Under the pieces are notes generated by a model, which had not been told where the DNA came from, did not search any database, and saw only the letters and a program-made list of their open reading frames with translations. A program made the position numbers and the translations under genes. Shown here piece after piece: positions 31,442 through 43,357 of a DNA stretch of 64,000 bases. The DNA comes from Paraconiothyrium sp. Pb-2020 (taxonomy: Eukaryota > Ascomycota > Dothideomycetes > Pleosporales > Didymosphaeriaceae): contig JAJUBI010000002.1 of the NCBI GenBank assembly GCA_022419385.1, positions 4,526,001 to 4,590,000 on the forward strand, given 5' to 3'. How positions within the stretch are numbered: position 1 is the first letter of the stretch; each line of letters starts with the position of its first letter.

Positions 31442-31475
31442 GTTCGACCCCTGGCACGGTCAATAGACACTATTC

Positions 31476-31482
31476 TTTTTTT
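31476..31482 (+). terminator. RNA polymerase III T7 terminator of tRNA-Arg
   Basis: A run of seven T on the coding strand, 13 bp after the discriminator base, as expected for an active tRNA gene. Confidence 0.85.
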
Positions 31483-31713
31483 CTGTGCATTCCTTTTGCC
31501 TACCTGGCGGCAATGCTAAGCGAGTCCTCGCCTGTGACGTAACTGCTGCCTACCCCAAACACCCTCTCACGCACATCAACACGGCCTCAGCCTCAGCCAC
31601 GATGCCACCGGTCAGCCCCGTAAATGTCTCTGCCTGCGAAATGGCGCCTACTTGATACATGCTGCTGTCTTTCTCTCCGCTCACCACCCCCATCACCAAC
31701 TGAATCTCCTACA

Positions 31714-32568
31714 ATGTCGCCTAGCAGCACGCAGAAGCGCGCCCCGCAGTCTACAGCTCCCATCTTCGCGCACTTCACGTCTGAAGATTTTGTGCAAGGC
31801 GCGGGCGTCGCAATCTTCCACATTGCATCCGAGCGCGTAGTAGTGTGCAACGCGGTAGATAGGCGCGTGGGGAAGTACTACTTTTTGCCCAAGGGACGGC
31901 GGGATGCGGGGGAGGATACGCGGGCGGGCGCCGAGAGGGAGGGCTTCGAAGAAGTATGTATCTTACCTACCTGATTGCCTTGAAGGATCGCAGGGCGTAC
32001 GCTGACTGAGGAACAGTCCGGTTACCGAAACCGCGTGCTTCCCCTTCCTACGAAGCATCACCAGCCGCAAGCGCATCCGCGCGTCACGGCGCCCCCAATG
32101 ACCGCTGAGCCGATATGGATTCAGTTGATGCCGCTTGCGCGCAACACCAAGCAGTATCTGCTCTACTGGTATATCGCGGAGACGCTGCCACCAGACGTCG
32201 AACCCCTTTTGGAAACGCAGCCTAACGAGCCGTATAAGCCACCGCCGGCATATCCTTCCAACTTAACGTTGAAGGAGAGGGTAGCGATGGATCCAGAGGG
32301 GTACGAGCCGGTACATCACGAAGGGACGGGTGTAGATGAGGAAGAACAAGAATACGAGAGCCAACTAGTGAGCGTGGAGGAGGCGATGAGGTTGCTGGGG
32401 GGAACGGATAGTGTTATGGCGGATGTAGTGCGTAGAGGGTGGGAGGCAATCAAGGAGAGGTCGAGGATGGAACAGGAGGGTCGAAATGCTACGCTCTGCG
32501 AGGCCGATACACATAGTCCGGAGCAGTTGGCAGAAGCTAAGCGGGACACTACTTTGAGAAATCTTTGA
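31714..32568 (+). CDS. Nudix hydrolase
   Basis: Join of 31714..31953 and 32017..32568, 263 aa, with a 63-nt intron (GTATGT...GCTGAC...AACAG). The Nudix box is split by the intron and complete after splicing. It starts at Gly61 (GRRDAGED), runs through AEREGFEE, and ends ESGY, matching GX5EX7REUXEEXGU with the metal-binding REGFEE core. The preceding FVQGAGVAIFHI...YYFLPKG strand pattern is standard for Nudix folds. The C-terminal extension (IAETLPPDVEPLLETQPNEPYKPPPAYPSN, then acidic and helical) is longer than in minimal enzymes. The substrate cannot be told: diphosphoinositol polyphosphates or nucleotide diphosphates are the usual candidates for such fungal proteins. It begins about 230 bp downstream of the tRNA terminator. 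Confidence 0.88.
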
Positions 32569-35500
32569 AAGCCTTCGGAAAAGGCAGGTCACTATGACTG
32601 GGGTATGCTATTAACGGCGTTCGGCGGGGCGTTTGCTATTAAACGGTGTGCACGAAGATCGCGAGTCTAAATGATTCGACTTCTTCCAGTTCTAGACTTC
32701 TCGTGGGACTTACTTAATTACAGTTGCACAGCATGGATAGAGTATCGATTAAGTTTCCTAGCAGTCAAAGTATGCTTTGTATAGTTCTGTATGACTCGCT
32801 ATCCGGAGGCGGAATGTCTCTGTGGACGCTGTGTCACTAATGTATGTTGCTACAGCGTGGCATCCGTGAGCATGATGAAGTCCATTCGGAAGATGCACGT
32901 ACTAGCCTCATGCTCCCTTTGTCTCCGACTAGGGTACGAGGCACAGAGGTCATCTATAGGTCTTCTATGCGACGACTCCCACAGCTGAAGGTGGCGAAAG
33001 AACCATACCAACTTTGTGTTGCCTCTGCTGCGGTAACACTTGCATTCATCTACTGCAGTCGAGCATCAAGTGCCAATCACAGACCGACGCGTGGCCATTG
33101 AAGAATTCGATCTTTCGGGCAATCTTACCTCGAATGGTGTCCTTTTCGTGAGCTGTTACCTGTTGCAAGATAATTAAAAGAATATTTTCGTCATCCCTTG
33201 GTCGAAAGCTGCATAGAATGGATACTCTGAACTGGGACATCGTCGTAAAAGCATGCAAGAAATAGCCAGTAGGCAAATCTCCCACCGGCTAGTCTGACCT
33301 ACAATTTCGTACGCCAGATGCTAAATGTATAGCGACCTTTGCTATAGCTGTACGGGGGTCAAAGACTTCAAGGCCTGCGTCGGTGTATCTTCCAGCATCA
33401 GCGAGAGGATGAATTGAACACGGCTGGGTTACTGCATCTAGACAATGCAGTGTCGAGCCGGACGAGTCTTCCGTACGAGATGCATGTGTTCTAGATGCTG
33501 AATCGAGAAGACGCGACCTGGTCCTGTGTCAATGCATGAGCAGTACTTCCAGCGTCTCTATACAAGCGAGCTTTCGGTCCTATGCGAACAATCATCGTAG
33601 TCCGCATGTGCCCATGTACTTCGTCGATAACCTGAAGAACCAGTTGGACGCCTCGTAGGATCACTCGATCATGTCGGTCCGGCATGTGATCTCGATGGCG
33701 GTAGCGATATCGTCTGCTCAAAGCGTGCTCGCTCGGCTTCGACCCACACACACCGTCTCTTGCCCGTGCGATAAGACAACCAATCTGTAGTCAAGTCCGT
33801 GAGGTGCGGCACCCTTCTCTACCTCCTACGCCTCCCTCATACTCTGTTCACTATCTCTTGACCCACAACACCGCGCCTTTCCAGCCTTTTCCCTGTGCTC
33901 GAGCCTCCTCCACTACCTTACACAAGCATTTGTCAGTCGCATCCTCTCACGCAACACGGGGCGCTCACACGCTTTTAACCAGTTCAGCCGCGAAGCCTAG
34001 ACCTCCGCTGCTTCCTAAGCGTGCGGTTGGCTGGGCCACCCGACGTGCATTGACATGGATATATCCGCGTACTTTAGCGACGCCGGTACTTGAGCGAGAG
34101 CGCCTGGTACGCGTGATGTCAGTTATGTGTCGTAGAGTGGTAGCGAGACGGTGTGACAACGTGCGGTTGTGGGGTTAATTTGCGTGGATATTGAAAACAG
34201 GTGGGCGACTGTGGGGTTGTAGATGAAAGTGTGGTACAAGGTGGTGGTGTACTTGGGCCATACGGTGGGTTGCACGTGGTAGCGTATGGGTAGGGCAGGG
34301 GGGTAGGATGGGAAGGAGCGTGGATGGCTGGACTGGATTAGGAAATCGACGATGACCGGTGGCAATCGCTCTTGGCTGCAATCTGGAGTTGAGGCGTAGC
34401 TGCCTCGGAATGAATTGTTAGTAAGAGCATGTGCGGGTTCTGAGAATATTGTTTATTCCCCAGCATATTGGTGGATCTGTCACGATATTGAGTGACCATG
34501 ACCACTCCCGTCGGCCGTAGTCATCCAATGCCCTTCCGAGCGGATATCGCAAGTTTGCCAAATCCTGTTCTTGGGTGTTGTTCGAGATGGTACATCGCAT
34601 GCTGGCGAGAAGCGACCCACTTTGACGTGCTGTGTAGACTAGCGAAAAACAGCTCATTGCACCTTCCCTCTCCAACCCACACTGTCCACATGCACACTTG
34701 TTCCCCCACACACCCCACGCATCTCTGGCTGCGTCTGAGGTACTTATCTTTTGTACCTTCTGTCCACGTACTCCCCTCCGAGATAACATAGCGCTGCCCT
34801 TGATGTACCGTGTACTCCTGCAGCACGCCTAGATACACAATCGACCCACACTTCTTCCCTACTTCATCGTGCGCATCCGAAAGCGCACATAGATAGAGTA
34901 CCAGGGGCCTTAGATCTAGATTGTGTGCTCCTTCCGACACTGGCGCTGAGCGGACTTTCGTAGCACTGCGCCACAACCGCTCATGATCTCCGTCTCGCGC
35001 TCCATCCTTCCTCCGCTTGGGGCTGAAAGGCCGATCTTAGAGGCTTGTTTCTCTCGCGCATTGCCGGATTGTTTGAACCTGTTTTCCGGAGTAAGCGAGT
35101 AGAGCAAGCGGAGCTGGAAGGATCGGTGGGGTTGGAGCAAGTGTGGAGCTCCGAAGTCCTGAATGGGAAAATAGTCAAGCTTGAATGATGTCAACGCAGA
35201 GTCACCAGAATAAGCAAAGAAGCGATTTGATGTGCCTGAAAGGCCGTGTAGATTGCTCGGGATGTGCCGCGTCCGTCTATCTAGACACCTCTTCTTGCGC
35301 CCTATCCGTTCCCAACCCAGCCCCCCTTTACCACCCTGCCGTCACCAGGGCTCCTTTCATGATCTCAACAAGACGGTCCAAATCGGAGTAAGGGAAGGAG
35401 GGTAAGAAATTTATACAAGAAAGAGAAAACAATGTTAGATAGACAGAACGTCATCATTAGATCCCTGCATATAGCGCTAGATGGTTGCCGTGACTCGAAT

Positions 35501-35594
35501 GTATATGACCAGCAAGTCAGGGTGGATGAATGGAAGGGCAGAGTGATGCGATGGCCGCTAGTCGTGATGTCAAGTAACGATGAAGGTGAGGCGT
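32569..35594. other. 3-kb stretch without a supported gene
   Basis: Short frames occur on both strands (for example 33804-34178 plus, 34521-34976 minus), but none has domain features, plausible splice joins or consistent bias. No tRNA or repeat was recognised. Confidence 0.45.
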
Positions 35595-37505
35595 TTACCA
35601 AGAGAACGACTCCTCGCGGAAGTCGACGTTTCCACTGGCTCGCGTTCGTCAGCGAGCGCGCCCGTACCGCAGCAGGTTGTTACGCATGCTGACCCAATAC
35701 CCTCCATCATCTCTTGGTCGATGAGCGCTTGCACATTGGGTCGCCCAGGGAACATTTGCACGCTAGACGAGGGAGAGTGGATTTCCTTAGTGCTGCGAGG
35801 TCTCGTGACGAAGAGGAGGATCTTGAGAATCTCACGACGGCGCGGCATGGACAAGATGTGGGTCATCCATGTGCGGATCCATTCGAGGTGCTCCGGAGAT
35901 TGGATGATCCAGACCAGGGTAAGCCTTCGAGTGGCGGTGGTACCGTTGGCGTAAGCAGCGACGATTTCGCGCACCTGAGGAACTTGATGCGTGATACCGA
36001 TACCAGCAGCCCAAAGCATGACTGTTCCGTAGGAGCTGAGATCCTCACCACCTGCGAATTGACGTTAGCATGCGTTGCGTCGAGGGTAGATTGCTTAATA
36101 TAGCAAAAATTGGGTCTGCAAAGCAGGGATCGGCACTCACCATATGGACCCTCAACATATGCCGAGCATGTAAACTTGCCGGCAGCAGAGAGATCCGCTT
36201 TCTTGTACAACTTCTCGGTAAAACCAGTACGTCGGCGAATGATGTAAGACATGCTCGTCTTGCGGGCTTCCAGGATATCTTGGCGGTTCATTGGAAGACC
36301 CTTCTCGTCAGCGACCATGTTGGTGATGTTAAGATCCTCCTCTTCTTCACTCCAAGCGACCGAGAAGGGGTGGTTGGTCCACAGTCCGACGGAAGGAATG
36401 TAGAGGTAAGCGTGCTGACCGGGGCGGAAGGTCCAGGGGCGGGCCATGCGGACTGTAACGCGAAGAGCATCGCCTGGAAGAACCTCAACATCAGCCTGGG
36501 TTCCACCATTTCCAACATTGCCCTTGACAAGACGGAAGAAGCGCCAGGCGCGCTCCATGACCCAAAGCGCGACCACACCGTACATCATCCTTTGGTGAGT
36601 CATGCCGTCCAAGTGAACCCACACACCGCCAACAGCGATAGCCGCAGCGACAATGTGGCCGTGCAGGAAGACCTCGTAGAAAGAGTGACGCACTGGAGAG
36701 GGTGACTGGATCAGAAGGAATACAAATGCTACTGTGCCAATGAAACCAGTCATGATGAAAGTGCTCCCAGTGATGGATGCCTGAACGGCAGCCCATCCCT
36801 CTGTGATTCCGTTAGTGGATGCTCTGTTCCGGTTGTTATGCGAGGCAACTTACTAGTCATGACCTTGCTAGCCATCCAGGCAACGGTGTGCGCGACGGCC
36901 TCGAGGACAACAATGCGTCCGAACCAACGGTGGATCAGATTCATAGTGTCGAAAGAGATACCAGTGAGCTTAATGATAGGGTTGTTGCGTCCAGCGAGAA
37001 GGAACAGAGGGATCATGTTAATGACGGACATGACACCAGTACGGTTGCGGAATTCACCAGCAGCGGCCGCGTAGCTTTGGCTCCAGTCAATCTTCCACAC
37101 ACTGAGACCGACATTGGTAGCAAAGTAGCCAACAAGCATGAAGGTCTGCAGACGGCTGGGGAGAGTTCCCACGTTGATGGCGGTGGAAAGCTTGAACTCG
37201 CGGTGGTGGCGGGTGCGGAAAAGTGGTGCGTCGAGGCAGTGTTTCCTGAAGGTGGCGAAGGCGGCATTGGGTGTTGCGAAATACCTCTGGGAGTCGTTGT
37301 TGAGGCAGGCCAGTGTGCGGAGGTACTTGGAGAAATGGAAGATGACCTGGTAGAGGAAGAAGGTGCCGACGAAAGCGACCCAGATCCAGCCAAGATAGTG
37401 CATGACGTTCAAGTTTTCGAGGGGTGCGGTGGGGTCCTCCTCCTGTCCTCCACCACTTCTTCGGACGACGGTCTCCATCATGGAGTTGGCAACGGGCGAA
37501 GCCAT
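35595..37505 (-). CDS. Ferric reductase / NADPH oxidase-type transmembrane oxidoreductase, one frameshift near the C-terminus
   Basis: Join of 36854..37505, 36141..36800 and 35595..36051 (minus), about 589 aa if repaired. Introns: 36801..36853 (53 nt, CACTAAC...CACAG) and 36052..36140 (89 nt, GCTAAC...CGCAG). Exon 1 has several membrane helices and the haem-ligand region IHRWFGRIVVLEAVAHTVAWM. Exon 2 supplies HGHIVAAAIAVGGVWVH, then the FAD-binding domain (PWTFRPGQHAYLYIP, HPFSVAW) and YVEGPYG. Exon 3 has the NAD(P)H-binding AAGIGITHQVPQVREI and VWIIQSPEHLEWI. In frame the protein reads CGTGALADE and then goes off. One missing base near 35643-35650 would give the conserved end GNVDFREESFSW with a stop at 35595. 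It moves electrons from NADPH across a membrane to ferric iron or oxygen; FRE-type is more likely because no EF hand is seen. Confidence 0.85.
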
Positions 37506-40500
37506 TGTGTAAGTGTTGAAGAGATGTTCAGGTCCTAGTGGATGCAGATACCAGACCAGCGGTCGGTAGATCTCTTATGACAGCAGTGACTGCCGGCGGC
37601 CACAGGTCAGGATTGAACTAATATGTAGTGAGCGGTATCTGCCTTGACCAGCAATTGACAGATCTGGGAAGAGCCACAGATGGCGGCTTCCAAATAGGCG
37701 GGAGGTTAAGACCAGGGCGCGCAGTCGGTTGAGTGTTGATGCGTCGTGACCAGCTCCTTCTTGGGCAGACCAGGCCGGGGTTCAGATGCAGGTCTCAAGA
37801 GGGTTAATAGGTGCGTGGGCGAGTATTGGCAGCGCAGAATAGGCGGGTTAATCTGGAAGACACGCAAGGGGCAGGTTGAGTTGCAGGTGACCTGGGGTAG
37901 TGCAGAAAGCAGCAGGTAAAGGCGTCGATAGGCTGTCCACCAGGGTTGAGATTGAAGAGCCGGCGGGGAAAGGAGCGTGGTACGCGACGGCGCAGAGAAG
38001 GGAACAGGCGGCAAAAGAGCGACTTGGGCGAGACGGTGGAGTGTTGAAGTAGGAGGGAGGAGGGCGCGAGAAAAGCGGGTGCGTGCTGGGTGCGAGTTTG
38101 ATTGTCGCGGGCCCTGAGTGCATAACAGCCAGCGACTGGGCGAGGCCTGGGGCAGGGATGCGCTCGCGAGTGGGACTCGAGGCATCCCAGGCGCCTGCGA
38201 TTCGGCCGTCGCGGACGCTGAAACGGGGGCGGCCAGCGCCACATCGGACGGTGCGTGCGACTCCAAACGCCCGCTCCGAAAGACGTCCCTACGAATCTCC
38301 TGCTCCACCTCAGCACGCCGTGCCCGCGTCCAGCCTCCGCAGCGGCTCCATTCGCTGGGGTGCCATGGCGCGCCCTTCCCGTGGATCGCTACTGCGCAGT
38401 GCACCCTCCTTGCGATGAGGGTTATCGCCCTTCCCTGCGAGAAGCCCACGATAGCATTCACCGCAGCGCATCCAGAGCCCCAACGCTTTCGACACCATCG
38501 CCCAGGAACTCCCCAGACACACGTCCTATGCGCTCACCTGCCGAGACGCGACCCGCTGTCAAAGTGGTGACGACGCCTGGGCGCGAAGCATGGACGTGAA
38601 ACGAGGTGACGATTCCATGTAATGCATCCGAACCTTCCACACGTGCATGTCTTCTCGTTGGTGGAATAGGTGTATCGTCCCGTGATCCTACGATAAGATT
38701 GTTTGATCAATCTTTGTACGAGACCCACCGCTGTGTGCCACCGCGTCCCCGAAGTGCATTCGCAATAATGCGTTGGGAAATATCTTGTATGGACCTTGGG
38801 ATCAGGCCCCAGTGACTCGCAGTTCGCTGTGACATACTAGGCCTGACCACCCCTCGCTGGCGAACAGCCGCCGTAAAACAAGCTCCCGTCGTCACCGGCG
38901 GCTTGCCTGTCCCACCAGCCACTCTCTGAGGTCTATGATGTGGGTGACAGGTCCTGAGGCCGTCAGGCGCCTCTTCTAAACAGTGCTTGTTTACCACTCC
39001 GCGACATCCAAACACCTGACAGATGCACGACTGTTTTGGAGCCACGTACCCACACTGCCGATTACGAAACTTGACTCACCCTCCGAACCTACCAGAAGCC
39101 CAGAGGGCATGTTCGCTTCAGGCAGGTTGTGATACTTGGCGCCAGCGTACGACATGGTTGCTGCATCAATTGCGATAGGGAATGCATTCCTACCTTGGCC
39201 AATCGGTCAGTCACGCGAGGAAGAATGCTGCCAATTCCAAGTTCTGGAACCTATGATGCAATTGCTTCCATCTCAAGACCAGTTGGCGTCTGCAGTGCGA
39301 AGACTATAATGGAATCGTCTTAAGCCAGGGCGGATGCTGCACAGCAACATCCGCATCCAACCAGTCCCAGCCTGGCAGGGTTCTTTCTCCGCAATTCGCT
39401 ACCGACGTGGCACCGCAAGCCACAGTCAAAGTTGTCAATTTCCACTCACGCAGTACTGCCCCTGTACGTCTAATTGTGAAATTAGCCTGGAGGCAAGATC
39501 GCATCTTAACGACACTGTCACGCTACACGGCAGCCGCAATCAACTATACGAACTCTACCAGCCGAGAAGAATCTGGAGTAAAATTGATGAGTCTGATTTC
39601 GTCGCTTCCTCGGCGAAATGAATACCCTTCCCATGATGACTCCGTGCCTGCGCCTCCGGAATCTCGCAATGATGTCGTTCTCCGCACCAGCAGGAGCGTA
39701 CAGCGCTGTCGCATAACACTGCCTCCGACTAGAAGGAACCTGAAAACATGGCTTGACCTTCGTCTCCGACTCCGGTAGCTCCCAAGCACAATCAAGCTCT
39801 CTGCGCATGAATCAACAGCGATCATACTGGTCGCGTGTTTCAACCATAGTGACGGCGGCTGAGCCCCACGGCTTCCAAGCTTGTTCGTTTCGAGGCGACA
39901 AGGCCTCCGACCGGACACACGACAAGTAGAAACACCATGCAACATCTTTTTTCGTCTCAATCTACAGTGCCATTTGCACGCTGCGGCAGTTTTTGTCACG
40001 CTTTGTTTATCCTCTCGCCTCGGCGGCGGCTGATGCGATGGATACGGAGCAGGCTCGCTGATCATCGAGATTCCATGGCGCACATCCACTTTGGGCGTCA
40101 TCCCGCCTCATAATCTCCTTTCCCTCGGCGCTTCATCTGACGAAAATGAATGCAATCATCCCTTTTACTCACAGATTCTAGTTTCTGCGCAAACGTGTAT
40201 TCAATGTTGTTGTCTCCTGCAGCGACAAGAACATTCCAAGGGGCCACGAGGGTGCGCAATCAATACAATGTGTGGCAAGTACGCGCACGACGATCGACGC
40301 ATTCCAATAACCCGATGGATTGCACCATGGACACAGAGAAAGGTTAACGCCACGTCGTCGGACTCTTGTTACCAGAGGCCTTACCGTCAGCGACGGAGCA
40401 CTCAGAGAGATCTGTCACTACGGACAAAATTATAGATCGTGGGTGAAGTGTAATTAGTGTATCCGCGCCAATGCGGCGCAGTGCGGCTCTATCTGCTAAC

Positions 40501-43357
40501 CGAATAGGCAGGAGTAAGCATCAGGATTGCACTGTTGTTCTGCAGTTCTTGCGACCGTAACTCATGTTGTTGGCAGTCACTGTTGAGTACACAGCTCTGC
40601 AAATCTCTGCGGCTTGCCTACGATGCGATCATTTCCTTTCTCATCGTCGTTTTCGGATGCTCACCCTTGGCAGCACTATTGAAATAACGCGGCTCCAGCC
40701 TAAGTGAATTGATCGACTCAGCGATCGCTAGAGAACGTAATGACTGCCTCGTATTATCTGCCACGAAGCAACCCACATCCCCTGAAGGATGTGTGAATTT
40801 TTCTGTCTGTATAATCATGCAAGCTCATAATCAGATATTACACATGGGTTTACGAGCCGGCTTCACATTCGTAACGGTCAGGTTTGACGCTTGGCGGCCC
40901 GCGCCGATCCGTCAGCGCAAGCGCACTACCACAACACTACGAGACTTCTAAGTCTCGCAAGATCATTGATAATTTGAAGATTAGTTTCTAGAGAAGGCAT
41001 CAGTATCGACAAAAAGATGTAATCTAGGTTTCGCTGTTTGGTCTGACCGTATTATTTTACCATGCCTGCTCATCAGCGAATCAGCATGCTTGTGATTTCA
41101 TGTCCGTCCGAGAACCAAGTGCTGCAATTATCGTTCTCTGAAGCAGTTCATGTCCACATCTTAGATCAGTGCGTTTGACAAAACATACTATGACAATGAC
41201 GTGTTGTCTCAAAACAATTGCTCAGGCAGTCATATATCCAGTAAAGCTTTGCGTACAGCAGTGAACTGGTACTAATGTTGCAGACATCGCTACGACTTAG
41301 CATCCCACGACAGTCATCTTGAATCCATTTCAATTTTCACACCAGTCAGAAGCATGTTCGACCTATGAATCTCTCATTGAGCAGAAGCGATATAGACGAC
41401 GCTCATACGCATGCACGCGCCACGTCTCTTAAGCTCTTACCCTGCTCCATACAGCATAATCTCCGTGCGGCACATAATGCGCTATCAGCCAACAAACAGG
41501 CGTAGCTCGCAGTATAGCCCCGCAAGATGGTAGGAGCAAACACGAACTCTGTCCTTATCTCGTCTTTTTTCGCCATGCTGTTCTTGACTGCTGCCTCGTT
41601 GAGGGATTTGCGTGCACAGATGGCAATGAAGGCCGGTCGAACATGGATTTACCTCACAGAAGCTGCTGGTAGATAATAGCCGAGAAGTGGGATGCATTGG
41701 CGCCCAAAAGACTAGACGGCTGGAAGCTGTCTCAGTCTGTTCTTGACGAGGCTCGACATGAAAATTGACCTGCGGGATTTTTTTTTCAACGACTGCTAGA
41801 CGCCGATATTCTCGATCTACGGAGTCAATAGAGCGAGCAGCTTCTCGATGCCAATGAGATTGTTCTCTGACAGCGGTCACTGTCACTTACGTCTTCTGCA
41901 AGAGGACGGCTTACGCTCACCACTTGTATGTCTCACCTTTTAAAAGTGCTTGAAAGACCGTGTTATCCTAACTTGAAGCTGAACAGTATGCTTCTAAACA
42001 ATAACCTGTTAAAGATCACGTCCACCACGGCTGAGCCTCGACCTGAAGAGTTTGACAGACATCTCGATGGTCTCGATGCAATTCCTATAGCCAAGATATT
42101 TTTGGTGCTGATTTCAGAGGATGTTGAGCATGGAGAGTCTAGACAAGTGTATCGCAGACTCTTTGCAATGTCTCCGCTCCCTACTCACACTCGAACATGA
42201 CTCATGATGTAGTATGCGAAAACTAATAATGACAGCATTGGATATACAACGACTCTGGTTAAATATAAATTATCTCCTGCGAGTTCGTTTAGCGGTCAGT
42301 GAGTGCATTCCTACCACAATTCGTTGACGGTACGTGTCGCAGGAGAGGCGTCAGTCTGAGGCTTTCCTTTGGCAGCACGAAGCACGAAGGTGTGGTCAGA
42401 CTTCATCCACCCATCACGCGAGCTATATCAAGAGCGGCGAAGGCGTTAGCGGATGCTGGGCATGAGGGATATTGCTCCAGTCCACCAAAAGACCAACGCT
42501 GACGGCCAGCCTAATTGTTGTCGCGCGAATGGCCAAGCCACAACGAATTGGCTCACTTTAACATGTTTCCCCTGGAGCGAGCTACGTCATTGACCGTTAC
42601 TTGTAGTCGAACCCCCCGAGCGCGGTTGGAAGATTTGATATCTTCGAGAGACTGGCACTCAGTGGAACCTCTAACCCCAGACCTTATACCCGAACTCGGC
42701 GATGAGTCTGATCCGCAGATGTTGCTTTTAGTTTTCATGAATCTCACAGTACAGTTGAAGCCATAGCGGAATCCACATCAGGAATATTGGAGAACTACCT
42801 CGCGAAGACCATACAACGGTGATTACATACTTCTCCCAATAGCCGTACCCTAACAACTTGTCTTACTCAGTAAAGTCTGTAGAAGCTATGCTCCCACCAT
42901 TCGCTCCCTATGCAACAATAAATCCTACGAAAAAAGGCCCACTAGATTGTGTCTCCTGCTCACATTCTCGTGACTGCTGCTACGATCAGCTTACAATGCT
43001 TCTTAAATTACGCCTGGCACGCACTTACATTCGGTCACACCACCATGCTCAACCCTGTGACTAGTGCAAGCGAGGACACCAACCGATACGAAGATGACGA
43101 GAACCCTCTTACCGACGAAACCCGTCAGGCTTAAGTGGATTTAGAAGGTCTGATATATTCAAGAGATACGGCACAGTTGATCTAGCAAGCTCAAAAGGTA
43201 TTCCACGTTGAGTTTTTGTCGAGGATAGACATTATCGTTCAGGAAAACGCACTTCAAGAAAGTTTCAATACCTACACATAGAGAAAGACGTTGGCATATT
43301 GCTCAAGCACCATTCCGTCGTCTACTTCATCCACACCTCACTTCACCTCCCATTGTT
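37506..43357. other. 5.9-kb stretch without a supported gene
   Basis: Overlapping frames on both strands at 37.7-38.6 kb and 39.4-40.1 kb are unlike known proteins. From about 40.4 to 43.3 kb frames are short and stop-rich, and the sequence looks AT-richer by eye (not computed). No transposase, reverse transcriptase, LTR or terminal repeat was recognised. Degraded repeats are possible. Confidence 0.45.

Larger units (their letters stand above)
31329..31462 (+). tRNA. tRNA-Arg(ACG) with an anticodon intron and a spliceosomal-type intron in the T stem
   Basis: Acceptor stem GGCCGTG (31329-31335) pairs with CACGGTC (31455-31461), six Watson-Crick pairs plus one G-U; discriminator A at 31462. 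D arm GCC...GGC (31338-31340/31350-31352). Anticodon stem CTTGA (31354-31358) pairs with TCAAG (31377-31381). Loop CTACGA carries anticodon ACG at 31361-31363, which reads CGU/CGC/CGA after A34 deamination. An 11-nt insertion follows base 37. The variable loop AGATT is followed by CCAG (31387-31390); then a 51-nt insertion (31391-31441) separates it from G53, the loop TTCGACC and CCTGG (31450-31454). Removing both insertions gives a 72-nt cloverleaf with a full T stem CCAGG/CCTGG. Box A is TGGCCCAATGG (31336-31346) and box B GGTTCGACCCC (31441-31451). A T7 Pol III terminator lies 13 bp downstream. The body closely resembles fungal tRNA-Arg(ACG). It could be a pseudogene with an insertion, but nothing else is damaged. 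Confidence 0.85.

Noticed and set aside
33804..34178. 124-codon plus-strand frame
   Set aside because: Composition like random translation, no recognisable motif, overlapping minus-strand frames.
36070..37538. Long plus-strand frames (211 and 239 codons)
   Set aside because: They are antisense shadows of the ferric reductase exons, whose domains are clear on the minus strand.
37706..38570. Overlapping 150-251-codon frames on both strands
   Set aside because: GC-rich stretch open in several frames at once; Pro/Arg/Ser-rich translations without family features.
39544..40101. 185-codon minus-strand frame
   Set aside because: Mirrored by plus-strand frames of similar length and unlike any known protein.
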